Part shown: piece after piece, positions 1-5,847 of the stretch
Layout: each line of letters begins with the position of its first letter
Position numbering within the stretch: position 1 is the first letter of the stretch
Assembly: GCA_038229875.1 (NCBI GenBank)
Contig: JBBROA010000158.1
Location: 1 to 7,804 of the forward strand
Length of the DNA stretch: 7,804 bases
Source: JALYUA01 sp038229875
GTDB lineage: Bacteria > Acidobacteriota > Thermoanaerobaculia > UBA5066 > Gp7-AA6
Reading direction: 5' to 3'
Translations under genes and position numbers: made by a program
Notes under the pieces: model-generated
The model's input: the letters and a program-made list of their open reading frames with translations, nothing else
Told to the model about the DNA's origin: nothing
Databases searched by the model: none

Positions 1-96
1 GCCACCGTACTCCGGGTCAACGAGATTCCGGGATTCGTCGATTGGGGCGAAGCCTGCGGAGCCGTTCAGGCTCGACCCGCCGCCCCCGCCTTCCAT
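1..96 (-). CDS. Possible 5' fragment of a divergent gene running off the left edge (doubtful)
   Basis: On the minus strand an ATG at 96-94 opens a 32-codon frame that is still open at base 1. The peptide begins with a run of five glycines after Met-Glu and continues with a stretch containing FAPIDESRNLVDPEYGG, which looks protein-like. About three quarters of its codons end in G or C, somewhat better than the competing plus-strand frame from base 1, which ends at a TAA at 118-120. No convincing Shine-Dalgarno sequence precedes the ATG, and I do not recognise a family. If real, it is divergent from the methyltransferase and shares its 80-bp upstream region. The alternative is the C-terminus of a plus-strand gene ending at 120, or no gene at all. 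Only sequence to the left of the window would settle this. Confidence 0.22.
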   Translation of the reverse strand, partial: MEGGGGGSSLNGSAGFAPIDESRNLVDPEYGG

Positions 97-110
97 CCGA
101 CGCGTCCGCC

Positions 111-138
111 TCACCCTTAACCCCTCACCCCTGACGTC
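111..138. repeat. Degenerate heptamer tandem array
   Basis: Four consecutive 7-bp units fit a TNACCCC pattern: the second is TAACCCC (118-124), the third TCACCCC (125-131), and the flanking units TCACCCT and TGACGTC diverge slightly. The array lies just upstream of the methyltransferase promoter. The same style of unit recurs in other spacers of this window (2079-2092, 2141-2168, 6510-6530, 6553-6608), so it belongs to a dispersed short-tandem-repeat family. It has no evident coding role. Confidence 0.6.
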
Positions 139-154
139 TCCGGCGCGCGTCGCC

Positions 155-163
155 TGCTACACT
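155..163 (+). promoter_or_regulatory. Extended -10 promoter element for the methyltransferase
   Basis: TGCTACACT matches the extended -10 form of the housekeeping sigma factor promoter (TGnTATAAT) at all but one of its defined positions. The -10 hexamer TACACT ends 11 nt before the ATG at 175, so a normal start point 6-7 nt downstream would leave a leader of only about 5 nt. No Shine-Dalgarno sequence precedes the ATG, which fits near-leaderless translation. The best -35-like match (CTGACG, 131-136) is 21 bp away, too far to count. Confidence 0.45.
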
Positions 164-174
164 CGTTTCACTCG

Positions 175-1101
175 ATGTCTTCCGCCATCAAGAGCTCTCT
201 CTCGTCGCTTCGACGGCGGTGGAGCGCCTTCTCGGAGGCGCGGGCCGAGACCGACGCCGCCCGCCGTTTCTGGGATGATGGCGCGCCCGGCGAGCCCGAA
301 AACCACTATTGGGGAGCTCAGCCGCTGGTGCGCCGCGCCATCAACCGGCGCGTGACCGGCGACCCGAACCGGTGGCCGATGGAGTGGTTCGCCCGCCGCT
401 TCGCCCCGCGCGCCTTGCCCCGGGGCCTGTCCGTCGGATGCGGGCCCGGACTTCTCGAGCGGGACGTGATCGAAAAGGGGATCTGCCGCTCGGTCGAAGG
501 CATCGACTTTTCGCCCGAAGCAATCGCCCAGGCGCGCCAGGGCGCGCAGGAAGCGAACCTCTCGCGGGTGCTCGATTACCGCGTTGGAGACGTCAACGCG
601 CTGGAGCTTCCGGAGGAGACGTTCGACATCGTGTTCTTCCACGGGTCTCTCCACCACGTCCGGTCGGTAGAGCGGGCCCTCGCGCAGGTCCGCGGCGCGT
701 TGAAGCCGGGAGGCCTCCTTTATCTCGACGAATACATGGGCCCGTCCCGGACCGACTGGGGAGACGCCGACTGGTCGTTCGCGCGAAGCGCGTTCGACGC
801 GCTGCCGGCGGAGCTCAAGAACCGCCGGGAGCTGATGGTCCCGATTCCCATGGACGACCCGCTCGAGTCCGTCCGTTCGAGCGCGATCCTGCCGGAGGTC
901 CGCCGCCTGTTCGAGATCGTGGAAGACCGCCCGTACGGGGGCAACATCCTCTGGTTCGTCTTCCCGTGCCTCGACATGGCGCGCCTGAGGGAAGACCGGA
1001 CGGAAGCGCTATCGCGGCTGATTGCGCTGGAAGACCATTTACTCGAGAAGAACTGGGTCGACTCGTACTACCGGGTCATCGTCGCCAGGAAAGAGGGCTG
1101 A
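175..1101 (+). CDS. Class I SAM-dependent methyltransferase (Methyltransf_11/25-like), 308 aa
   Basis: This is a cytoplasmic enzyme predicted to transfer a methyl group from S-adenosylmethionine; the acceptor is unknown. The Rossmann-fold signature is clear. Motif I is VGCGPG at residues 87-92. The strand-2 acidic residue that binds the SAM ribose is D111 in EGIDFSPE. Motif II/III follows in GDVNALELPEETFD (138-151), then FFHGSLHHV (154-162), and the post-I motif ALKPGGLLYLDEY is at 175-187. An N-terminal segment of about 80 residues rich in Arg, Trp and Glu, and a C-terminal extension of about 110 residues after the core, probably form the acceptor site. Such proteins are common beside sugar or small-molecule modification genes, but none is seen here. 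The first ATG is used; it lacks a ribosome binding site and lies 11 nt after a good -10 box. It is the only well-supported plus-strand gene and converges on the LOG gene across a repeat-rich spacer. The family call is secure; the substrate is not inferable. Confidence 0.93.
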   Translation: MSSAIKSSLSSLRRRWSAFSEARAETDAARRFWDDGAPGEPENHYWGAQPLVRRAINRRVTGDPNRWPMEWFARRFAPRALPRGLSVGCGPGLLERDVIEKGICRSVEGIDFSPEAIAQARQGAQEANLSRVLDYRVGDVNALELPEETFDIVFFHGSLHHVRSVERALAQVRGALKPGGLLYLDEYMGPSRTDWGDADWSFARSAFDALPAELKNRRELMVPIPMDDPLESVRSSAILPEVRRLFEIVEDRPYGGNILWFVFPCLDMARLREDRTEALSRLIALEDHLLEKNWVDSYYRVIVARKEG

Positions 1102-1270
1102 GAAGCAGGTCCCTACCCCCTCAGGCCCCGGATTCGTAGACCCGCGTCGCTCAATCGGCTCCATCACTGGACGCTGGACGCTGGTCGGCGGACCCGCGCC
1201 AAATCCCTGCGGCCCGCCTCCCCCAACCCTCTGGAGGGAAGAGGCGCGCTCTCGGCACCGTGGCGAGTAC
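1102..1270. other. Non-coding spacer downstream of the methyltransferase
   Basis: I see no credible gene here. The frames that stay open are GC-driven and run on through the palindromic repeat to the right. The spacer contains a heptamer array (1168-1188) and, towards its right end, arms that can pair with the neighbouring element: CTCTCGG (1249-1255) is complementary to CCGAGAG (1278-1284), and GGCGAG (1262-1267) pairs with CTCGCC (1272-1277) across a TACG loop. No T-run terminator is seen for the methyltransferase. Confidence 0.6.
1168..1188. repeat. Heptamer tandem array, unit TGGACGC
   Basis: Two exact copies of TGGACGC (1168-1174 and 1175-1181) are followed by a diverged third unit, TGGTCGG (1182-1188). 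The 7-bp period matches the other intergenic arrays in this window although the unit sequence differs. Confidence 0.6.
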
Positions 1271-1465
1271 GCTCGCCCCGAGAGGAGTCTCCCGACCGGA
1301 GGGAGGGAGGGGCCTCTCGGGGCGGGAGCGGGAGCGAACGCAGTGAGCGGAAGCGACGTGGGGGCGGGAGCCGCAGCGAACGGAGCGACGAGGCGAGCGG
1401 TCGAGCCTTCAGGCGAGCCGCTCACCGGCGCGTGAGCGCGTCGCGGAGTGAGCGGAGGCGACGGA
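1271..1465 (+). repeat. Palindrome-rich intergenic repeat, copy 1 (195 bp)
   Basis: This is the first of two related elements, in inverted orientation relative to 5848-6018. The first 58 bp (1271-1328) match the reverse complement of 5961-6018 at 56 of 58 positions. They contain a 10-bp perfect inverted repeat, CCCCGAGAGG (1276-1285) with CCTCTCGGGG (1313-1322), enclosing a smaller stem CTCCC/GGGAG. A 42-bp segment (1329-1370) follows that copy 2 lacks; it ends by repeating GGCGGGAG and looks like an internal duplication. Bases 1371-1404 match 5960-5927 at 33 of 34 positions. A central variable part carries its own hairpin, CGCTCAC (1419-1425) with GTGAGCG (1432-1438). The element closes with GTGAGCGGAGGCGACGGA (1448-1465), identical in copy 2 and touching the LOG stop codon at 1466-1468. 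It resembles REP/MITE-type non-autonomous repeats; no transposase is present in the window. Confidence 0.8.
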
Positions 1466-2044
1466 TTATGCCCAATCCCCGGCTTTCCGCGACAACACCG
1501 GCGCGCCATCCAAGAGCGTGAGAATCGACTTCGTGTTCTCGGCGACCGCAAAGAGGATGCGGTCTTCCGGGCGCGCGTACCCGCTGCGAATCGCGACGTC
1601 GAACTGCGCGAGCAGCGGGTCAAAGTATCCGCCGATGTTCGCGAAGACGATCGGCTTGCCGTGGATCCCGAGCTGCTTCCAGGTGAGCATCTCGATGATT
1701 TCTTCCATCGTGCCGAAACCGCCGGGAAACGCGACGAAAGCATCCGCCAGATCGAAGAGGGCCTGCTCGCGCTCGTGCATGCTCGCGACGACCTTCAACT
1801 CCGTCAACCCGCGATGCGCGGACTCCCGCGACTCGAGCGCCTTCGGGACGACGCCCGTGACCAGCCCGCCCGCCGCGAGAACTTCGTCCGCGAGCGCTCC
1901 CATCAATCCTTTGGACGATCCGCCGTAAATGAGCCGCACGCGCCGCCGTGCGATTTCGCGGCCGAAGAGGCGGATCTCCGTGTCGACGACGTTGTCGCGC
2001 GCCGAGCTCGAGCTGCAGTAAACGCAAACGCTGCGAAGTTCCAT
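1466..2044 (-). CDS. LOG-family (TIGR00730) nucleoside 5'-monophosphate phosphoribohydrolase, 192 aa
   Basis: Members of this family cleave the N-glycosidic bond of purine nucleoside 5'-monophosphates, releasing base and ribose-5-phosphate; in plants and some microbes they activate cytokinins. They are often misnamed lysine decarboxylases. The hallmark PGGxGTxxE motif is PGGFGTMEE at residues 107-115, with E115 the expected catalytic glutamate. The nucleotide-binding loop YGGSSKGLMG is at 40-49. R92 in SMHERE (88-93) is the expected catalytic arginine; the lysine that usually follows it is glutamate here. The 192-aa length is normal for the short bacterial form. There is no Shine-Dalgarno sequence; a TAAGAT box lies 6 nt before the ATG, suggesting a leaderless mRNA. 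The gene lies downstream of pyrE on the same strand across a 118-bp repeat-bearing spacer. Its stop codon directly abuts repeat copy 1. The physiological substrate cannot be told from sequence, and cytokinin activity is not assured. Confidence 0.93.
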   Translation of the reverse strand: MELRSVCVYCSSSSARDNVVDTEIRLFGREIARRRVRLIYGGSSKGLMGALADEVLAAGGLVTGVVPKALESRESAHRGLTELKVVASMHEREQALFDLADAFVAFPGGFGTMEEIIEMLTWKQLGIHGKPIVFANIGGYFDPLLAQFDVAIRSGYARPEDRILFAVAENTKSILTLLDGAPVLSRKAGDWA

Positions 2045-2050
2045 GGAGGA

Positions 2051-2056
2051 ATCTTA
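2051..2056 (-). promoter_or_regulatory. -10 box positioned for leaderless transcription of the LOG gene
   Basis: On the minus strand TAAGAT (2056-2051) is separated from the ATG at 2044 by only six bases, TCCTCC. A start point 7 nt after the -10 hexamer would fall on the A of the start codon. No purine-rich ribosome binding site precedes the ATG, as expected for a leaderless message. A -35 match at the usual spacing is weak. Confidence 0.4.
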
Positions 2057-2078
2057 CTGCCGGGTCGGCGTGAGGACG

Positions 2079-2092
2079 TCAGGGGTCAGGGG
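2079..2092. repeat. Two tandem TCAGGGG heptamers
   Basis: TCAGGGG occurs twice without a gap at 2079-2085 and 2086-2092; read on the minus strand the unit is CCCCTGA. It is close to the TNACCCC units at 111-138 and lies just upstream of the LOG promoter box, in the spacer after pyrE. Confidence 0.55.
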
Positions 2093-2140
2093 CGGGCGGG
2101 CAACAGGCCGCAGGCCGTGCGCTGACTTTTCTTCTTTGCG

Positions 2141-2168
2141 CGTAACCCCTCACGCTGACCGCTCACGG
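2141..2168. repeat. Heptamer array overlapping the pyrE stop codon
   Basis: Four 7-bp units of the form CNTNACN are seen: CGTAACC (2141-2147), CCTCACG (2148-2154), CTGACCG (2155-2161) and CTCACGG (2162-2168). The last unit contains TCA at 2163-2165, which is the pyrE stop codon (TGA on the minus strand). The array therefore either ends exactly in, or supplied, the gene's terminus. Confidence 0.55.
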
Positions 2169-2735
2169 CCTCGCCAGGTAACGGCTTCCCGGCGTGTCCT
2201 GAGGGACGCCGCGCGCGCAGAGCGGGCATTCCTCCGCGGTCCAGGAGGGGACCTGCAGAGACAGCAGCGAGCGCGAAGGAACGGCAAACGCGTCCGGTGG
2301 GAGGCCGCGATCGACGATGGAGGCGACGGCCACAACACGACCGCCGAGCGATTCCACTGTCTCGATGACTTCGCGCGTGGACTTTCCGGTCGTGAAGACA
2401 TCCTCGACGATCGCGACGGCCGCGCCGGGCTCCAGCCGGAAGCCGCGCCTGAGGGTGAAGGCGCCCTCCTGCCGCTCCGCGAAAAGAAAGGGCACTCCGA
2501 GGGCCCGCGCCACCTCGTGGCCGATGATGATCCCGCCTATCGCCGGAGAAACGACCACGGCGGGGGCAAACGGCGTCAGCGCGGCCGCGAGGTCTCGCCC
2601 CGCGGCTTCCGCGCGGTCGGGCCACTGGAGGAGAAGGGCGCACTGGAGGTACCGCTCCGAGTGCCGGCCGGAGGAAAGTCGGAAGTGCCCCTGGAGGAGC
2701 GCGCCGGTGGACTCGAAATCGGCGAGGGAGGTCAC
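2163..2735 (-). CDS. pyrE: Orotate phosphoribosyltransferase (PyrE), 190 aa, GTG start
   Basis: This cytoplasmic type I phosphoribosyltransferase makes orotidine 5'-monophosphate from orotate and PRPP, the fifth step of de novo UMP synthesis. The PRPP-binding loop is IVEDVFTTGKST at residues 109-120, with E111 and D112 as the acidic pair. The early substrate motif SGRHSERYLQ is at 22-31. The flexible-loop region typical of one PyrE branch reads ERQEGAFTLRRGF at 87-99. The C-terminus carries CPLCARGVPQDTPGSR (170-185), a CxxC-containing tail seen in the shorter PyrE branch of several phyla; it could bind metal but this is unproven. The start codon is GTG at 2735; there is no in-frame ATG near it and the first residues TSLADF fit the family. 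No ribosome binding site precedes it. The gene begins 28 bp after the response-regulator stop, so read-through from that gene is possible. No other pyrimidine gene is nearby. Confidence 0.95.
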   Translation of the reverse strand: MTSLADFESTGALLQGHFRLSSGRHSERYLQCALLLQWPDRAEAAGRDLAAALTPFAPAVVVSPAIGGIIIGHEVARALGVPFLFAERQEGAFTLRRGFRLEPGAAVAIVEDVFTTGKSTREVIETVESLGGRVVAVASIVDRGLPPDAFAVPSRSLLSLQVPSWTAEECPLCARGVPQDTPGSRYLARP

Positions 2736-2741
2736 GAGAGG

Positions 2742-2747
2742 AAGCTA
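2742..2747 (-). promoter_or_regulatory. TANNNT box 6 nt before the pyrE start (weak)
   Basis: In the 28-bp gap between the regulator and pyrE the minus strand reads TAGCTGATAGCTT. Its last hexamer, TAGCTT (2747-2742), is six bases from the GTG, the same spacing as the LOG box. No -35 match is visible and TAGCTT is a poor -10, so pyrE may instead be read through from the gene upstream. Confidence 0.2.
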
Positions 2748-2763
2748 TCAGCTACAGTTCGTT

Positions 2764-4128
2764 CTAGGCGTCTTTCTCCCGCGAGATCTTGTGGTGCTCG
2801 ATCTTCTTGTAAAGGTTGGAGCGCGGCGTGTGGATCACCTCGGCCGTCCGGCTGATGTTCCAGCCGTTTTCCCGCAGCTTCGTCACGAGAAACTCGCGCT
2901 CGGCGTACTCCTTGAACTCGGAGAGGGTCGCGAGCTGCAGGCCGCGCTCGGAGATCTCCGTCGGTGAGACGCGCGCCTCCGGCGGGAGGTCCTTCGCCTC
3001 GATCGGCTCGGAGTCCGTCATGATCAGCACGCGCTCGACGAGGTTCCGAAGCTCGCGGACGTTCCCGGGCCAGGAGCGCGCCTTCAGGACGTTCAGCGCG
3101 CTCGGCCCGAACCGCCGCGGCCGCTGGTTGTCGCGCTGCGAGAAGAGCCGCGAGAAGTGCTCGACGAGCTCCGGAATGTCGTCCGCCCTCTCGCGCAGCG
3201 GAGGCGTGCGGACCGGGAGCACGTTCAGCCGGAAATAGAGGTCCTCGCGAAACCGCGAGTCCCGGATCGCCTCGGTCAGGTCCCGATTGGTCGCGGCGAT
3301 CACGCGCACGATGACCTGGCGTACCCGAGCCGCGCCGACAGGCTCGACCTCCCCGGCCTCGAGTACCCGGAGCACCTTGGCCTGCGCGCGGGCGGACATG
3401 TCTCCGATTTCGTCCAGGAAGATGGTCCCCCCGTCCGCTTCGACGAACTTGCCCGTCTGCCGCCGCACGGCTCCGGTGAAGGATCCCTTTTCGTGGCCGA
3501 AAAGCTCGGACTCGATCAGCTCTTCCGGGATTGCGGCGCAGTTGACCTGGATGAACGGGCCGGAAGCGACGCGGGACCCCTGGTGAATCTCGCGCGCGAC
3601 GAGCTCCTTGCCCGTGCCGCTCTCGCCGACGACGAGCACGGTGGCCGACGTCGGCGCGGCGCGCGCCACCTCGGCCCGCAGCTGCGCCATCGGGGCGCTG
3701 CGGCCGACGAGGACCGACTCTTCTTCGAGCTTCTGCCGCAGCCTCTCGTTCTCGGCGCGGAGAGAGTTTCGGGACAGCGCGTTCTTGATCGAGACTAAGA
3801 TCCGCTCCCGCTGCGGGGGCTTCTCCAGGAAATCGACCGCCCCGCGCCGGGTCGCCTCGATCGCGGTGGCGATGTCGCCGTGACCCGAGATCATCAGGAC
3901 CGGCGGGGCGTTCTCACGGGCGACGATCCGGTCGAGGATCTCGAAACCGTCCATCCCGGGCATCTTGATGTCCAGGAGAACGGCGTCGATGCGGGTCCCG
4001 TCGAGATCTGCGAGCGCGGTCTTGCCGTCTGGCGCCGAGAGGACCTCGTAACCCTCGTACTCGAGGATCATCCGCAAGGCATCGCGGATGCCGCTGTCGT
4101 CGTCGACTACGAGGACTTTCTGAGCCAT
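2764..4128 (-). CDS. NtrX/AtoC-type sigma-54-dependent response regulator, 454 aa
   Basis: This is a two-component transcription activator of sigma-54 promoters, with three domains. Receiver (about 4-118): acidic pocket D10/D11, phosphoacceptor D53 in LLDIKMPGMDG, switch S81 and K103. AAA+ domain (about 141-370): Walker A GESGTGKE at 168-175, sigma-54 contact loop GSFTGA at 215-220 (Ser for the usual Ala), Walker B GGTIFLDEIGD at 233-243, arginine-finger region REDLYFRLNVLPVR at 294-307, and WPGNVREL at 353-360. Fis-type helix-turn-helix (about 405-448): NISRTAEVIHTPRSNLYKKI, closest in flavour to NtrX. I chose the ATG at 4128 because the receiver begins immediately there and GAGGG lies 3-7 nt upstream. 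The longer frame to 4212 would add 28 arginine-rich residues and run into the htrA terminator stem. No histidine kinase is in the window, so it looks like an orphan, or its partner lies elsewhere. Targets are unknown; I saw no clear -24/-12 promoter in the spacers. Confidence 0.95.
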   Translation of the reverse strand: MAQKVLVVDDDSGIRDALRMILEYEGYEVLSAPDGKTALADLDGTRIDAVLLDIKMPGMDGFEILDRIVARENAPPVLMISGHGDIATAIEATRRGAVDFLEKPPQRERILVSIKNALSRNSLRAENERLRQKLEEESVLVGRSAPMAQLRAEVARAAPTSATVLVVGESGTGKELVAREIHQGSRVASGPFIQVNCAAIPEELIESELFGHEKGSFTGAVRRQTGKFVEADGGTIFLDEIGDMSARAQAKVLRVLEAGEVEPVGAARVRQVIVRVIAATNRDLTEAIRDSRFREDLYFRLNVLPVRTPPLRERADDIPELVEHFSRLFSQRDNQRPRRFGPSALNVLKARSWPGNVRELRNLVERVLIMTDSEPIEAKDLPPEARVSPTEISERGLQLATLSEFKEYAEREFLVTKLRENGWNISRTAEVIHTPRSNLYKKIEHHKISREKDA

Positions 4129-4177
4129 CGTCCCTCTTCTAGCAAACCTCACGCCCTCGAGACTGCATTCGCGCGCT

Positions 4178-4214
4178 GAAAACGGTTGCGCCCGCCGCGC
4201 GGGCGGGCGCAACC
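4178..4214 (-). terminator. Rho-independent terminator after htrA
   Basis: A perfect 13-bp inverted repeat, GGTTGCGCCCGCC (4184-4196) with GGCGGGCGCAACC (4202-4214), is closed by a 5-nt GC loop. On the minus strand the stem is followed one base later by TTTT (4182-4179). It lies 34 nt beyond the htrA stop. The T-run is short but the stem is very strong. The plus strand has no T-run after the stem, so it should act on minus-strand transcripts. It would separate htrA from the regulator gene. Confidence 0.72.
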
Positions 4215-4248
4215 CCCGGAATACGCTGGTTTACGGCTGCCTTCGTCT

Positions 4249-5769
4249 TCAGTCGTCGATCTTGACGAGGGCGAAGAAGGACTGCTTGGCCTGCGCGCGA
4301 AGCACGTAAAGCCGCAGGTATTCGCCCTTTGGCGTGTTCTTGACGATCCGGCCGAAGTCTTCGGTCGTCCCGACGGGCTTCCCGTTGACCGAGGTGATGA
4401 CGTCGCCCTCGCGCAACTGCGCGTCGGCGGCCGGCGAGACCTCCTTGACGTGCTGTACGTAGAGCCCCTGCACTCCCGCGTCGAGCCCCGCGGCGCGGCG
4501 GATGTCCGGAGTCAGCGTCTGCACGGAGATGCCGATCTTGCCCCGCGACTCGTCGCCGCTCCGGGCGCCTTTTTCCGTTTCGAGCGCCGCGTCGGCGCCC
4601 CGTTCGCTCAGGGTGACGGTGAACGGGCTTTCCTTGCCGTCCCGAACGACCGAGAGCTTGACGTGGGTGCCCGGCGACTTCGCCGAGACGTAGCCGATCA
4701 GATCGCGCGTCTCGTGCACCGAAACGTTGTCGACGCGGACGATCGTGTCGCCCGGCTGCAGCCCCGCCTTGTCGGCAGGCTCGCCCTTGACGACGGACTC
4801 GACAAACGCTCCCTCGGGGCCCTTCAACCGGAACGCGGCGGCGACGTCGGGATCGACGTTGCGGATATTGATGCCGAGATACCCGCGCGTCACCTTGCCC
4901 TTGTCGCGCAGCTGCGGCAGGACCTGCTTCAGCGTGTTGATGGGGACCGCAAACCCGATGTTCTGAGCCGGACGGAACATCGCGGTGTTGATTCCAATCA
5001 CTTCCCCGTTGACGTTGATCAGCGGTCCGCCGGAATTACCGAAGTTGATCGCGGCGTCGGTCTGGATGAAGTTTTCGAAAGATCGCGTCGCGGCGTCGGC
5101 GGTGAGTCCGCTCCGTTCTTTTGCGGAAACGACACCGACCGTGACGGTCTTGTCGAACGTGAGCGGGTCCCCGATGGCCATGACCCATTCGCCCACCCGA
5201 AGCCTGTCCGAGTCGCCGAGAGGAATTGGAGTCAGCCGGCGCTTCGCGTCAATCTTCAGGAGGGCAAGGTCGGTTGCGGGATCCCGGCCGACGATCCTGG
5301 CGGGAAACCGTTCCTTCCCGAGCCTGACTTCGACTTTGTCGGCGTTGTCGACGACATGATTGTTGGTGACGACGTACCCGTCTTCCGAGATGACGAAGCC
5401 GGTGCCGCCCTGCACTTCCTTATGCTCCTCGTCGTCTCCCCGCGGTTGATTGCGGCGCGGACCGAAGAAGAACTCGAAGGGATCTCCTTCTCCCCCCTGG
5501 CCCTGGCCGCCGAACGGACTCCCGCGGCGCGCCCCGCCCTTGACGATGTCGGTGGACGTGATCGAGACGACCGAGGGCATCGCCTCTTCGGCGATGTCCG
5601 CGAAAGAAGGAGCTGAGATCCCGCCCCCGGTCCGGGCGCGGGCCGGGGCCTCGCGTTGCGCTTCGGAGCGGGGCGTGACGTTGACCGAGCCGGCGACGAC
5701 CATCCCGAAGGCGACCGCGGCGGCGATCAGGACCGAGAAAGAGAGGGCCCGTTTCGTGGACTTCTGCAT
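4249..5769 (-). CDS. HtrA/DegP-family periplasmic serine protease (Do-like), 506 aa
   Basis: This is an envelope quality-control protease and chaperone that degrades misfolded exported proteins. An N-terminal membrane segment (about residues 9-28, LSFSVLIAAAVAFGMVVAGS) serves as signal peptide or signal anchor; no lipobox is seen and the cleavage site is unclear. The trypsin-like domain (about 56-285) has the full triad: H138 in TNNHVV, D167 in DPATDLALL, and S246 in GNSGGPL. A glycine- and acid-rich loop (about 78-118) corresponds to the variable LA loop of DegP. Two PDZ domains follow: PDZ1 about 296-390 (GYLGI start) and PDZ2 about 410-502. The length is normal for two-PDZ DegP/DegQ/MucD proteins. 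GAGGAG lies 11 nt before the ATG, slightly far but usable. Upstream are an RpoE-like promoter and, beyond it, repeat copy 2; downstream is an intrinsic terminator. It therefore looks monocistronic. Which paralogue (DegP, DegQ or MucD) it is cannot be decided from this window. Confidence 0.96.
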   Translation of the reverse strand: MQKSTKRALSFSVLIAAAVAFGMVVAGSVNVTPRSEAQREAPARARTGGGISAPSFADIAEEAMPSVVSITSTDIVKGGARRGSPFGGQGQGGEGDPFEFFFGPRRNQPRGDDEEHKEVQGGTGFVISEDGYVVTNNHVVDNADKVEVRLGKERFPARIVGRDPATDLALLKIDAKRRLTPIPLGDSDRLRVGEWVMAIGDPLTFDKTVTVGVVSAKERSGLTADAATRSFENFIQTDAAINFGNSGGPLINVNGEVIGINTAMFRPAQNIGFAVPINTLKQVLPQLRDKGKVTRGYLGINIRNVDPDVAAAFRLKGPEGAFVESVVKGEPADKAGLQPGDTIVRVDNVSVHETRDLIGYVSAKSPGTHVKLSVVRDGKESPFTVTLSERGADAALETEKGARSGDESRGKIGISVQTLTPDIRRAAGLDAGVQGLYVQHVKEVSPAADAQLREGDVITSVNGKPVGTTEDFGRIVKNTPKGEYLRLYVLRAQAKQSFFALVKIDD

Positions 5770-5813
5770 ACGAGTGGTTTCTCCTCAGTTGCCCCGGGTA
5801 CTTTCCCGGGTCT

Positions 5814-5840
5814 TCAGCCGCAACACGGTTGTGGAATTCC
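5814..5840 (-). promoter_or_regulatory. Extracytoplasmic-stress (RpoE-like) promoter candidate for htrA
   Basis: On the minus strand GGAATTC (5840-5834) is followed after 15 bp by GCTGA (5818-5814). Enterobacterial RpoE promoters, including that of degP, have GGAACTT about 16 bp before TCTGA. The predicted start point is about 38 nt before the ATG. The -35 copy is half of an inverted repeat, GGAATTC/GAATTCC (5833-5847), which could instead be an operator. Between this promoter and the gene, two CCCGGG palindromes (5793-5798 and 5805-5810) can form a small hairpin in the leader. The match was found by eye in an expected place and ECF promoters differ between phyla. Confidence 0.38.
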
Positions 5841-5847
5841 GAATTCC

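Noticed and set aside
1039..1743. 234-codon minus-strand frame overlapping the LOG gene and the spacer
   Set aside because: It overlaps the real LOG frame, runs through the palindromic repeat and into the 3' end of the methyltransferase gene, and has a Ser/Arg-rich composition typical of out-of-frame translation.
4129..4212. Longer N-terminus for the response regulator starting at 4212
   Set aside because: The extra 28 residues are arginine-rich, lie before the start of a normal receiver domain, and their DNA forms the terminator stem. The ATG at 4128 has a purine-rich site just upstream.
4186..5616. A 476-codon open frame on the plus strand opposite htrA
   Set aside because: It is antisense to a protease with a full catalytic triad and two PDZ domains. 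Its composition is the Arg/Asp/Leu-rich type that high-GC third positions produce on the opposite strand, and no domain is recognisable.
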